NCBI GenBank assembly: GCA_041552055.1 | Contig: JBFELO010000061.1 | Location: forward strand, 1 to 27,111 | Direction: 5' to 3' | DNA: 27,111 nucleotides | From: JBFELO01 sp041552055 | GTDB taxonomy: Bacteria > Acidobacteriota > Thermoanaerobaculia > Thermoanaerobaculales > Sulfomarinibacteraceae | Shown: positions 1 through 7,641 of the stretch, in pieces | Layout: every line of letters starts with the position of its first letter | Position numbering within the stretch: position 1 is the stretch's first letter | Position numbers and translations under genes: made by a program | The notes under the pieces: model-generated | Told to the model about the DNA's origin: nothing | Databases searched by the model: none | What the model saw: the letters and a program-made list of their open reading frames with translations, nothing else

Positions 1-898
1 CGCCGCCATCCTCGGATTGGTAGAGCCCGTTGTTCTCGTTCGAGTCGAACATAGCCGAGATACGGTTGGGCATCGTCTTCGAGTGCGCCATACCGACGCG
101 GCCCCAGTCGCCCTCCGGCAGGCCTGGCTTGCGGGTGAGCTCTGCCCAGGTGTCACCGCCGTCGGTCGACTTGAAGATTCCGCTGTTTGGGCCACCTGCC
201 TTCAGACCCCAGGTGCGCCGGAAGACCTCGAAGGTGGACGCGTAGAGCACGTCCGGGTCGTTGTCGGTCATCACCAGGTCGATGACGCCGGCCTGCTCGT
301 GCTTGAAGAAGATCTGTTTCCAGGTCTTGCCGCCGTCCTTGCTGCGGTAGATGCCGCGGTCTTTGCTCGGGCCGAAGGGGTTGCCGATGGCGGCCACGTA
401 GACCAGGTCCGGGTTCTCGGGGTGGATTCGGACGCGGGCGATGTGCCGCGTCTCCTTCAAACCGATGTTCGTCCAGGTGTCGCCGCCGTCGACCGTCTTG
501 TAGACCCCATCACCCCAACTGACACAGTCACGCAGCTGCGGCTCGCCGGTTCCGATGTAAATGATGTTGGGGTTGGTGGGGGAGACGGCGATGGCCCCGA
601 CCGCGCCGACATTGATTTGGCCATCGGTGATGGGGATCCAATACTGACCGGCGTCCTCCGTCTTCCATACGCCACCCGAGGAGTGAGCATGGTAGAAAAC
701 GTTGCGGTCGGTTGGGTGCATTGCCACTCCGCTGCCGCGGACACCAACGTGCGGGCCAACGTTGCGCCACTCCAGCGCCTGGAACTCGGGGTCGGTAGTG
801 GAGTCTGCTGCGACTGCGGTGGACGGGACCGCGGTGATGGCGATGGCCGCAAAGGTGATGGTCACGACCAGCAGACGGATCAAGATGTTCGATTTCAT
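1..898 (-). CDS. Secreted BNR/Asp-box (VPS10/sortilin-like) propeller protein, C-terminus outside the window
   Basis: The reading frame is open from an ATG at 898 to the window edge (299 codons), so this is the N-terminal part only. A Sec signal peptide is clear: KSN, a hydrophobic run to about residue 24, then a cleavable AVA-A near residue 31. Asp-box motifs of the form S/T-x-D-x-G-x-T-W recur at about residues 80-87 (KTEDAGQYW), 134-142 (KTVDGGDTW), 185-193 (RSKDGGKTW) and 243-251 (KSTDGGDTW), with another starting at the edge. Such repeats make blades of a sialidase- or sortilin-type beta-propeller. The protein is presumably periplasmic or extracellular; ligand and activity cannot be told. 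A purine-rich Shine-Dalgarno (GAAGGGGGA) sits about 5 nt upstream and fixes the start. It diverges from the AraC-type gene. The antisense frame of similar length is a shadow. Confidence 0.88.
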   Translation of the reverse strand, partial: MKSNILIRLLVVTITFAAIAITAVPSTAVAADSTTDPEFQALEWRNVGPHVGVRGSGVAMHPTDRNVFYHAHSSGGVWKTEDAGQYWIPITDGQINVGAVGAIAVSPTNPNIIYIGTGEPQLRDCVSWGDGVYKTVDGGDTWTNIGLKETRHIARVRIHPENPDLVYVAAIGNPFGPSKDRGIYRSKDGGKTWKQIFFKHEQAGVIDLVMTDNDPDVLYASTFEVFRRTWGLKAGGPNSGIFKSTDGGDTWAELTRKPGLPEGDWGRVGMAHSKTMPNRISAMFDSNENNGLYQSEDGG

Positions 899-1291
899 TT
901 TTCCCCCTTCAGTGCTCTGTTATTGGGAATGCTGGGATTCGATGGGATTCGACCGACAGAACCTCGCGGTGCTAATAGACGAAATCGTTGGGCTCCCCAG
1001 TCACGTCGGTTGTGGACTGTTCGTCGTCGCCTTGGTCGCAAACCTCGTTGATTCCTCTGCTTGAGGAACCCATTTTCGGCCTCGAAAATGCCGTCTGGAG
1101 CGATTCTCTTCCGGATGGAATCGACTATGGGACATGGGTCGAAATCGCACTTGCCATTTGACGCCATCCTTCTTGCCCGTGCCTGGGATACAGGGACGCC
1201 TTCTGGTAACCTCTGCAGAGTTCGGTCCCAGAAATGAGCCGGTGGGAATGATCGAGGTCGCTCTCGAGGTTCAGTTAGGGCACGGATTCAA
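899..1291. other. Divergent intergenic region between the BNR protein and the AraC regulator
   Basis: This 393-bp gap has no convincing gene. It contains a 10-bp tandem direct repeat at 934-953 (GGGATTCGAT then GGGATTCGAC, with a weaker GGGAATGCT copy just before it). There is also an inverted repeat CGATTC-N11-GAATCG at 1101-1123 and a short perfect palindrome CTCTGCAGAG at 1211-1220. The repeated ATTCGA core makes a regulator-binding role possible, perhaps for the adjacent AraC-type protein, but that is inference. No strong -35/-10 pair stands out. Confidence 0.4.
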
Positions 1292-2299
1292 TTGGACGCC
1301 ATACCGCTGATTCGCGCCAGATATCTACAGGCCTTTGCCGCGGCGGTGGATCAGTCGGGTGTGCGTTCGCTGAGGCTGTTCGAGGCGCTCAAAATCCCTG
1401 AAACGGTGATCGAGAACCCTGATACCCTCCACCCGGCCCACTATCTCTGGGCTTTTGCGGGCCACGCAGCCCGCATCACCGGCAGGGCCGACCTCGGGCT
1501 CGCGGCAGGCCGATCCAAGCTCGAAGATCACGGGTTGTTCGGCGCCCGGGTGTCCGCATCGCTGACTCTTCACCATGCCCTCGGGACATTCTGCACCGAC
1601 GCGCTCAAGGAGTACTCCAGGGCGTTTTTCTGGATCGAACGGAGAGGCGAAACCACCTGGTTCTGTCGCGAAAAAATCGATGGCGAGCGCGACGAACGTT
1701 CCCAGATCGAACTCTACCTGGTCGAGCTCATGCTGCAGTCGATTCGCATGGTTACCGGTCCGCAGTGGCGGCCCAGCGAGCTGTGGCTCCAGACGGAGGA
1801 CGGGAGCGAGCTTCGCGACACCGACACGTTGTCCCAGCTCAAAGTTAGTTTCGGCTGCCTCATCCTCGCCATACCCGTCCCGCGCATACTGATGACTCAG
1901 ACCCTGCCGCGGAACCTGCGCCGAGGCGCACAATCGGACGGACGAGCTGCGGTGCCCGAACCGCCGCCGCCCGCCACAGACTTCGTCGAGTCACTGAGAC
2001 AGATGCTCCAGGGCTGCCTGTCCAGCGGTCAACCGGGCATCGGCACCGTGGCGGAGGCCGCCGGGACCAGCGTGCGGACGCTCCAGCGACGCCTCCGAAC
2101 CGCGGGTGTCAGCTACTCCGGGCTGGTTGATGAAGTGCGGATGGTAACAGCCCTTCCCCTGCTCGAGGACCGGGGCGTCGCTGTCACCGACATCGCGTTC
2201 GATCTAGGCTACTCGGATCCGGCGCACTTCACCCGTGCCTTCCGGCGTTGGGCCGGCGTTTCGCCGACCGAGTATCGAGCCCATCAGCAACAGGCGTAG
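1292..2299 (+). CDS. AraC-family transcriptional regulator
   Basis: This 335-residue protein has the two-part layout of the OruR/ArgR-like branch of the AraC family. The N-terminal ligand-sensing domain covers about residues 10-210, with the typical opening IRARYLQAFAAAVDQSGV and a later PxHYLWAFAGHAA stretch. The C-terminal double helix-turn-helix covers about residues 235-332. The second HTH carries the family signature VTDIAFDLGYSDPAHFTRAF followed by RRWAGVSPTEYR. It should act as a cytoplasmic one-component regulator; the effector is unknown. The start is a TTG because there is no in-frame ATG or GTG between it and a stop at 1235. AGGG lies 11 nt upstream, so the start is only moderately certain. 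It is transcribed away from the BNR propeller gene, a plausible target. No clear terminator follows. Confidence 0.9.
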   Translation: MDAIPLIRARYLQAFAAAVDQSGVRSLRLFEALKIPETVIENPDTLHPAHYLWAFAGHAARITGRADLGLAAGRSKLEDHGLFGARVSASLTLHHALGTFCTDALKEYSRAFFWIERRGETTWFCREKIDGERDERSQIELYLVELMLQSIRMVTGPQWRPSELWLQTEDGSELRDTDTLSQLKVSFGCLILAIPVPRILMTQTLPRNLRRGAQSDGRAAVPEPPPPATDFVESLRQMLQGCLSSGQPGIGTVAEAAGTSVRTLQRRLRTAGVSYSGLVDEVRMVTALPLLEDRGVAVTDIAFDLGYSDPAHFTRAFRRWAGVSPTEYRAHQQQA

Positions 2300-2341
2300 C
2301 CCATCCACCCGCCCGCCCACGGTGCGGTGCGTGGGGAGCCT

Positions 2342-2369
2342 GCATCTTGCATCTTGAGTCTTGTATCAG
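2342..2369. repeat. Heptamer tandem repeat (gcatctt units)
   Basis: Four 7-bp units are seen: gcatctt, gcatctt, gagtctt, gtatcag. The array lies between the convergent AraC and toxin genes. A C-rich block (CCACCCGCCCGCCCAC, about 2305-2320) sits some 20 bp upstream. The layout matches other arrays in this window, although the unit sequence differs. Confidence 0.6.
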
Positions 2370-2385
2370 GGTGTGTGGTAGGGGC

Positions 2386-3015
2386 CTACGGCAACACGAT
2401 CGCGTGCGCCTCGCGCACGAAGAAGTTCCTGCACTCGGCCCAGTCGAACGGCTCGAGCATTTGCGGCATCGGCTCGCGCTCGGCATCCTCGAAGTAGCTG
2501 AGGCTCTTGAGCACGTGGTAGGTGTTGACGCGTCCCTCGCCGTACTTCAGGGGCAGCCATTCGAAGCACTGCTCGAGCGACAGACCGCCGCGGAGGATGG
2601 TGTGTAGATCGATGAAATCCTTGCGGCTACCGCGGCCCGAGATCGCGGCCAGCTTCATCAGCGCGATGTCTCGGGGGTCGGCCACCTGAAAGAAGTGATA
2701 GGCCTGTCCGGGAAACAGGAATTCGTCCGGCACCGAGAAGAACGAGACCTTGATGGTGGAGACGATCACCGTCAGGGTGCGGTCGTCCTCCTGGAGCGTC
2801 TCGACGTCGCCGGCCTGGCGCAGAATCTCGTGGAGACGGTTGGCCGAGAAACCGTCGGTTCGGAAGAAGTCGAAGTCCTCCGAGATCCGATGGCTCATCT
2901 GGAGCGCCAGCCCGGTACCGCCGGTGAGCGTCCAGTCCTCGAGCTCGGGGCGCCTCAGCGATCCGAGCGTCGCCAGGAGCTCGCGGCTTCCGCGCGGGAG
3001 AACTCTCTCGTGCAT
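2386..3015 (-). CDS. AbiEii/AbiGii-type nucleotidyltransferase toxin
   Basis: This 209-residue protein has the hallmarks of the AbiEii/AbiGii (MenT-like) nucleotidyltransferase toxins. It has TGGTGLALQ at residues 31-39, HRISEDFDFF at 42-51 with the metal-binding acidic residues, and DPRDIALMKLAAI...RKDFIDL at about 113-137. Studied members of this family (MenT, AbiEii) add nucleotides to tRNA or otherwise block translation; the target of this one is not known. I chose ATG 3015, which has AGGGG 6 nt upstream, over the longer open frame to 3180 because that extension is low-complexity and overlaps the antitoxin frame. Its first 61 bp overlap the 3' end of the Xre-type gene, a tight translational coupling typical of toxin-antitoxin pairs. 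The conserved residues are intact, so the toxin looks functional. Confidence 0.87.
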   Translation of the reverse strand: MHERVLPRGSRELLATLGSLRRPELEDWTLTGGTGLALQMSHRISEDFDFFRTDGFSANRLHEILRQAGDVETLQEDDRTLTVIVSTIKVSFFSVPDEFLFPGQAYHFFQVADPRDIALMKLAAISGRGSRKDFIDLHTILRGGLSLEQCFEWLPLKYGEGRVNTYHVLKSLSYFEDAEREPMPQMLEPFDWAECRNFFVREAHAIVLP

Positions 3016-3491
3016 GTCATCCCCTCTCGCTCGAGCACCTGCCGCCAGAATGCCCGTGTCCTGCCGGATGAGAATCGTGCTTCGCCGGCCAGCCTCAAAA
3101 AGGCCTCGCGGCCGATGAGGTCCACCAAGATGCGGACATCGTGCAGATTGCCGTACTCCAGCACCCTCTCGACCACCCACAGCGGATACTCCTCGAGGTG
3201 ATCATGGGTGAGCGGCTGATCCCAGAAGAGTCGACGGATCTGCTCGACAACCTGGTGGTCCGACGGGGTGGTCGTCGTGTGTCGCCTCGGCTGGAGCTTC
3301 ACCACGAGATCGCAATCGAGCGCGGTGGCCAGCTTGCGGAGCGTCGCGACCTCGAACCGTGACCAGCCATTCTCATAGCGCGACAGAGTCGCCGGTGACG
3401 TGTTCGCTCGTCGCGCGAGCTGGGTCAGCGAAAGACCTCGCTCCTGGCGCCGCGCGCCGATCTGCCGCGAAATGTCCCAGACACCATTCAT
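2955..3491 (-). CDS. Xre-family HTH antitoxin with C-terminal accessory domain
   Basis: This 178-residue protein is the likely antitoxin and autoregulator of the downstream AbiEii-like toxin. Residues 7-65 form a Cro/C1-type helix-turn-helix (RRQERGLSLTQLARRANTS, then SPATLSRYENGW). Residues about 85-155 (IRRLFWDQ, WVVERVLEYGNLHDVRILVD, GRTRAFWRQVL) resemble the small DUF6922-type domain often seen with AbiEii toxins; I recognise this by pattern only. An upstream ATG at 3506 is also in frame but lies inside a perfect palindrome. ATG 3491 follows a predicted -10 by 6 nt, implying a leaderless message. Neither start has a Shine-Dalgarno. Confidence in the gene is high; confidence in the exact start is moderate. 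Confidence 0.85.
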   Translation of the reverse strand: MNGVWDISRQIGARRQERGLSLTQLARRANTSPATLSRYENGWSRFEVATLRKLATALDCDLVVKLQPRRHTTTTPSDHQVVEQIRRLFWDQPLTHDHLEEYPLWVVERVLEYGNLHDVRILVDLIGREAFLRLAGEARFSSGRTRAFWRQVLEREGMTCTREFSRAEAASSWRRSDR

Positions 3492-3526
3492 TCTATTATC
3501 ATACATGATAATAGATCAAAAGTCCA
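3492..3526 (-). promoter_or_regulatory. Antitoxin promoter with perfect palindromic operator
   Basis: A perfect 11-bp inverted repeat (TCTATTATCAT / ATGATAATAGA, 2-nt spacer) occupies 3492-3515, immediately before the antitoxin start. On the minus strand a candidate -35 TGGACT (3526-3521) and -10 TATGAT (3503-3498) are 17 bp apart. The -10 therefore lies inside the palindrome, and transcription would begin at or beside ATG 3491. This is the expected layout for autorepression by an Xre-type antitoxin. The palindrome is seen directly; the promoter and its regulator are inferred. Confidence 0.65.
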
Positions 3527-3569
3527 GTTGATACAGAGATTTGGGTCTTCCACCCGACCGTCTTGCCGG

Positions 3570-3611
3570 AACAAGGAGCAAGGAACAAGGAGCAAGGAGC
3601 AGGGATCAAGG
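3570..3611. repeat. Heptamer tandem repeat (aacaagg/agcaagg units)
   Basis: Six consecutive 7-bp units are seen: aacaagg, agcaagg, aacaagg, agcaagg, agcaggg, atcaagg. They lie between the divergent antitoxin and outer-membrane protein genes. The unit is the reverse complement of the gttcctt/gctccct type at 15085-15126. Confidence 0.8.
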
Positions 3612-3633
3612 CCCCCACCTTCCGCGGCGATTC

Positions 3634-3680
3634 GGGTGGGCGGGGGTGCTCCTTGTTCCCTGCTCCTTGCTTCGGGTGGG
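3634..3680. repeat. G-rich block plus inverted heptamer array
   Basis: GGGTGGGCGGGGG (3634-3646) is followed by three heptamers, gctcctt, gttccct, gctcctt (3648-3668). A second TTCGGGTGGG (3671-3680) is identical to the copy at 3631-3640. The heptamers are inverted relative to the array at 3570-3611: 3591-3611 and 3651-3671 are complementary at 20 of 21 positions. A long hairpin or cruciform could therefore form across the region. Confidence 0.75.
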
Positions 3681-3731
3681 GGTTGGGAGGGCGGGTGAAG
3701 CGGTATCATCGCCATCGATCTGGAGGTCACG

Positions 3732-4613
3732 ATGAGTCCGACCGTTCGCCATGCCATCGTCGCTGTCGTTGCCGCCGCCCTCGTGCTGCCCGCGTTCGCG
3801 GGACAGGAGCCCAGGGAGGATCAAGAGGGTGCGAACGAGGAGCGGGCACACGATTCGACCTCGGACACGAAGCGCGGACGGGCACCGGGCCGAGACTGGG
3901 GCTTCTTCATCGCGCCCTACGGATGGCTGGCCGGCACCGCGGGGACCGTGGTCACCAACGGCGACGAGTTCGCCGTCGACGCCTCGTTCTCCGATCTCGC
4001 GCAGAAGACGCGGGGCGGCTTCCAGATCTACTTCGAGGCGCGGCACAGGAAGTGGTTCCTCGCGTTCGACGGAACCTGGGCCACGCTGGGCGACGAGATC
4101 GAGGGACGCGTCCTGACCACGGACATCGAGGTCGAGCAGCGGATCTACGACATCCGCGCCGGCTACGAGGCGTACTGGAAGTTCCTCGGCGAACCGTCGT
4201 CCGACCCTGACGTCGACTGGCGCAGGCGCGCCATCGTGGACGTGTACGTGGGCGGGAGGTACTTTCGCACCGCGCCGCGGATCACGATCACACGGCCGAT
4301 CGGCGATCCCATCGAGCGCTCGGGTTCCGACTCCCGGGTCGATCCGTTCGTCGGCCTGCGCGCCGGCTGGGACATGAGCTACCGGTGGGGGATGGGGTTC
4401 AAGGGTGACATCGGGGGGTTCGGGATCGGCGACGCCGCCGAGCTCTCGTGGCAGGCGGCGGTCGAGATCGGCTACAGAGTGTCGAAGCGAGTCGTCATCC
4501 TGGGGGGCTATCGCTGGCTCGACTTCGACACTATCACCGGCGAGGGCGAGGACCGCAACGGCCAGAGCCTGCTGCAGCAGGGGCCGATTATCGGGGCGGG
4601 GATAGCCTTCTGA
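3732..4613 (+). CDS. Outer-membrane beta-barrel protein, function unknown
   Basis: This 293-residue protein has a Sec signal peptide (positive SPTVRH, hydrophobic core, cleavage about LPAFA-GQ at residue 23). A charged low-complexity linker runs to about residue 53. The rest alternates amphipathic beta strands rich in aromatic residues and glycine (WGFFIAPYGWLAG, GGFQIYFEARHRKWFLAFDGTW, YDIRAGYEAYWKF, DVYVGGRYF, PFVGLRAGWDM, EIGYRVSKRVVILGGYRWLDF). It ends in GAGIAF, the terminal phenylalanine typical of BAM-assembled barrels. By strand count it looks like an 8-12 stranded porin-like barrel; I do not recognise a named family. A strong Shine-Dalgarno, GGAGGT, lies 4 nt before the ATG. The gene stands alone, with 50 bp before glyQ. 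Confidence 0.85.
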   Translation: MSPTVRHAIVAVVAAALVLPAFAGQEPREDQEGANEERAHDSTSDTKRGRAPGRDWGFFIAPYGWLAGTAGTVVTNGDEFAVDASFSDLAQKTRGGFQIYFEARHRKWFLAFDGTWATLGDEIEGRVLTTDIEVEQRIYDIRAGYEAYWKFLGEPSSDPDVDWRRRAIVDVYVGGRYFRTAPRITITRPIGDPIERSGSDSRVDPFVGLRAGWDMSYRWGMGFKGDIGGFGIGDAAELSWQAAVEIGYRVSKRVVILGGYRWLDFDTITGEGEDRNGQSLLQQGPIIGAGIAF

Positions 4614-4663
4614 CCCCCGCACGACCGGCGTGCTATTCTTCGCGTTCGGAATCGGGGTGGTTG

Positions 4664-5557
4664 TTGGACCTCCAGACGCTCATCTTGTCGCTGCAACAGT
4701 ACTGGGCCGACGCCGGCTGCGTGGTCCAGCAGCCGTACGACGTCGAGATCGGCGCCGGCACCATGCACCCGGAGACATTCCTGCGGGTGCTCGGCCCGGA
4801 GCCGTACCGGGTGGCCTACGTGCAGCCGTCGCGGCGGCCGGCAGACGCCCGCTACGGTGAAAACCCGTTTCGCCTCGGGCGCCACCTGCAGCTGCAGGTG
4901 ATCCTCAAGCCGTCGCCGGAGAACGTCCAGGACCTCTACCTGCAGTCGCTGGCCGCCCTCGGCATCGATCCGGCCGTGCACGACATCCGCTTCGAGGAGG
5001 ACAACTGGGAGTCGCCCACCCTCGGTGCGTGGGGTGTCGGCTGGCAGGTGCTGCTCGACGGCATGGAGATCACCCAGTTCACGTACTTCCAGCAGGCCGG
5101 CGGCATCGAGCTGGCGCCGGTCTCGGCCGAGCTGACCTACGGCCTGGAGCGGATCGCCATGTTCCTGCAGCGCAAGGACTCGATCTACGACATCGAGTGG
5201 GGCGGCGGGGTGCCGTACGGCGCGGTCCGCCTCGAGGACGAGCGCGAGGCATCGGCCTACGGTTTCGAGGTGGCCGACGTCGAGATGCTCCGTCGCCACC
5301 TGGAGGACTGGGAGCGTGAGGCCGAGCGCTGCCTCGACCACGACCCGCCACTGGTGATCCCGGCGCTCGAGGCGACGCTCAAGATCTCGCACCTGTTCAA
5401 CCTGCTCGACGCCCGCGGCGCGGTCTCGGTGACCGAGCGGGTCGGTCTGATCGGCCGCACCCGGCGCCAGGCCGTGCGGGTCGCCAAGGCGTACGTAGCC
5501 CAGCGCGAGGCGCTCGGATTTCCGCTCGGCAACGTCCTCGAGGAGGCGGCGGACTGA
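4664..5557 (+). CDS. glyQ: Glycine--tRNA ligase alpha subunit
   Basis: GlyQ is the catalytic alpha subunit of the alpha2-beta2 bacterial glycyl-tRNA synthetase. It activates glycine with ATP and charges tRNA-Gly together with GlyS. The 297-residue product is near family length and highly conserved throughout. Examples are the N-terminal LILSLQQYWADAGCVVQQPY, EIGAGTMHPETFLRVLGPEP, YVQPSRRPADARYGENP, HLQLQVILKPSPENVQDLYL, FEEDNWESPTLGAWGVGWQV and the MEITQFTYFQQAGGIEL stretch. I place the start at TTG 4664 because the family begins at this point. TTG 4661 is also in frame, and the open frame extends further upstream without homology. The Shine-Dalgarno (GGGGTGG) is weak. The stop codon overlaps the glyS start by one base. 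Confidence 0.96.
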   Translation: MDLQTLILSLQQYWADAGCVVQQPYDVEIGAGTMHPETFLRVLGPEPYRVAYVQPSRRPADARYGENPFRLGRHLQLQVILKPSPENVQDLYLQSLAALGIDPAVHDIRFEEDNWESPTLGAWGVGWQVLLDGMEITQFTYFQQAGGIELAPVSAELTYGLERIAMFLQRKDSIYDIEWGGGVPYGAVRLEDEREASAYGFEVADVEMLRRHLEDWEREAERCLDHDPPLVIPALEATLKISHLFNLLDARGAVSVTERVGLIGRTRRQAVRVAKAYVAQREALGFPLGNVLEEAAD

Positions 5558-7641
5558 TGGCCCGGTTTCTGCTCGAGGTGCTGACCGAAGAGATCCCGGC
5601 CAACGCGCTCGAGGGCGCCCGCCGCCAGCTCGCGGCCGCGATCGGGGGTGGCCTGGTGGAGGCCGGATTCGAGGGCATCTCGGTGCGTTCGCTGCCCACC
5701 AGCCGCCGGTTGATCGTGATCGTGGACGGACTGGATGAGCGCCAGGCAGATCGCACCGAACGGGTCAACGGCCCGCCGCTGAGCGTGGCCTTCGACGACG
5801 GGGGCCGGCCCACCAAGGCTGCCGAGGGTTTCGCGCGCAAGGTGGGGCTGGCGGTGGACGAGCTCGACAACGACACCGGGCCCAAGGGTGACTACCTCGC
5901 AGCGACCGTGACCCACGTCGGCCGGCCCACCGGGGAGATCCTGGCCGAGCTGGTGCCGGAGACGATCCGGGGGCTCCGTTTCCCCAAGATGATGCGCTGG
6001 GGCCGAGGCGACCACGCGTTCGTGCGACCGGTGCACGGCGTTGTGGCGCTGCTGGACGATGCGGTGGTGCCGCTGGAGCTGTTCGGAATCTTCTCCGGGA
6101 ACCGTACCGAGGGGCATCGCGTGCACGGCCCGGAGCCGTTCGAGATCGACCGCGCTGGGGGTTATCTGGAGACGCTCGAGGAGCGCCACGTACTCGTGGA
6201 TCCGGAGGAACGGAGACGGCGGTTCGCGGCGCGAGCCGCCGAGCTGGTGGACGAGGTCGGTTGCCGGGTCCATCCCGACGAGGCGCTGGTGGCCGAGCAC
6301 GTGGAGCTGGTGGAGCACCCTGGCCTGCTGCTCGGCGACTTCGACGAGCACTTCCTGGAGCTGCCGCGTGAAGTGGTGATCACCACCCTGCGCCACCACC
6401 AGAAGTGCCTGATCCTCGAGCGCGAGGACGGCGCGTTGGCTCCCCACTTCCTGGCCGTGGTCGACCGGTGCGACGATCCCGAAGGGCTGGTGCGGCAGGG
6501 CAACGAGTGGGTGATCGGCGCCCGGCTCGCCGACGCGCGCTTCTTCTTCGACGAGGACCGCAAGCGGACGCTCGACGAGCTGGTTCCCGACCTGGACCGC
6601 CTCGACTTTCACCGCACGCTCGGCACGGTCGCTGACAAGGCGGCCCGCGTGGCCGAGCTCGCCGTGGGCCTGGCCGGGCAACTCGATGCGGAGATCGATC
6701 CCGATGAGCTGCGGCGGGCCGCTCGTCTGGTGAAGACCGATCTGCTGACCCACATGGTCGTGGAGTTCACCGAGTTGCAGGGGGTGATGGGCGGCCATTA
6801 TCTGCGCCTCGAGGGTGCGCCCGAGGAGCTGTGGACCGCGGCCCGGGACCACTATCGGCCGCAGGGTTTCGAAGGCGAGATTCCACACTCTGCGCTCGGC
6901 CGGCTGATCGGAGTCGCCGATCGGCTCGACACCCTGGCCGGGCTGTTCGGGGTCGGCGAGGTCCCCTCCGGATCCCGCGACCCCCACGGCCTGAGACGCG
7001 CCGCCCAGGGTGTGGTCAAGATCGTGGCCGAGGCGGGCTGGGAGATCGACCTCGGTGAGGCGATCGTGCGCGCAGTCGCACTCGCGGCGGACCGCTTCGA
7101 GACCGATCCCAAAGAGGTGACGGCGACGGTGACCGCATTCGTGGCTGACCGCGTCCGTCGCTACCTGATCGACATCGTCGGGGTGTCCTTCGACACCGCG
7201 GACGCTGTCATGGCGGCGGGCTGGAAGAAGCTGCCCGAGCTGGTGGCCCGCGCCCAAGCGCTCGAGGGCGCACGAGACGCCGACGTTTTCCGCTGGCTGG
7301 CGCTCGCCTTCAAGCGCGTACGCAACATCACCGACGGCCAACCGGACGGCACGGTCGAACCCGAGCTGTTCCAGCAGGCCGAGGAGGGTGAGCTGCACGA
7401 TAACACCGTGGCGTTCGCCCGCAAGCTCGGCGAGAGCCTCGCGACACAGCGGTTCGGTGACGCCTTTGCCGCCATGGCCGAGCTCGCCGACGTGCTCGAG
7501 AAGTTCTTTGTCGAGGTGCTGGTGATGCACGACGACGAAAAGCTGCAACGTAACCGCATCGCGCTGTTGAAGACGCTCGGGCGGGAATTCGAGAAACTGG
7601 CCGATTTGTCGAAGCTGCAGATCGAGGGGGGAGACGGATGA
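5557..7641 (+). CDS. glyS: Glycine--tRNA ligase beta subunit
   Basis: GlyS is the beta subunit of the tetrameric glycyl-tRNA synthetase and mainly recognises tRNA. The 694 residues match the usual length. It opens with the family signature MARFLLEVLTEEIPANAL and has the conserved LRFPKMMRWG followed by FVRPVHGVVALLDD at about residues 140-165. The EVVITTLRHHQKCLILE segment follows at about 270-288. The middle is HD-like (TVADKAARVAELA, VKTDLLTHMVVEFTELQGVMGGHY), and a DALR-type anticodon-binding region lies near the C-terminus (about residues 580-680). Its ATG overlaps the glyQ stop by one base and its stop overlaps the ppdK start by four (ATGA), so all three genes should be translated from one message. 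No odd residues were noticed. Confidence 0.97.
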   Translation: MARFLLEVLTEEIPANALEGARRQLAAAIGGGLVEAGFEGISVRSLPTSRRLIVIVDGLDERQADRTERVNGPPLSVAFDDGGRPTKAAEGFARKVGLAVDELDNDTGPKGDYLAATVTHVGRPTGEILAELVPETIRGLRFPKMMRWGRGDHAFVRPVHGVVALLDDAVVPLELFGIFSGNRTEGHRVHGPEPFEIDRAGGYLETLEERHVLVDPEERRRRFAARAAELVDEVGCRVHPDEALVAEHVELVEHPGLLLGDFDEHFLELPREVVITTLRHHQKCLILEREDGALAPHFLAVVDRCDDPEGLVRQGNEWVIGARLADARFFFDEDRKRTLDELVPDLDRLDFHRTLGTVADKAARVAELAVGLAGQLDAEIDPDELRRAARLVKTDLLTHMVVEFTELQGVMGGHYLRLEGAPEELWTAARDHYRPQGFEGEIPHSALGRLIGVADRLDTLAGLFGVGEVPSGSRDPHGLRRAAQGVVKIVAEAGWEIDLGEAIVRAVALAADRFETDPKEVTATVTAFVADRVRRYLIDIVGVSFDTADAVMAAGWKKLPELVARAQALEGARDADVFRWLALAFKRVRNITDGQPDGTVEPELFQQAEEGELHDNTVAFARKLGESLATQRFGDAFAAMAELADVLEKFFVEVLVMHDDEKLQRNRIALLKTLGREFEKLADLSKLQIEGGDG

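Noticed and set aside
17..1051. A 344-aa plus-strand open frame
   Set aside because: It is antisense to the partial BNR protein, whose minus frame has a signal peptide, repeated Asp-boxes and a ribosome binding site. The plus frame has no such structure.
2316..2335. Possible terminator after the AraC gene (CCCACG stem, 8-nt loop)
   Set aside because: The stem is only 6 bp and no T-run follows on either strand. It is better explained as part of the C-rich block next to the heptamer array.
3016..3180. N-terminal extension of the toxin frame
   Set aside because: It overlaps the antitoxin C-terminal coding region, is low-complexity, and lacks a ribosome binding site. ATG 3015 has a good one.
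3563..4210. Plus frame beginning with repeat-encoded EQGARNKEQ
   Set aside because: The start is a translated heptamer array, and the rest is out of frame with the real outer-membrane protein gene.
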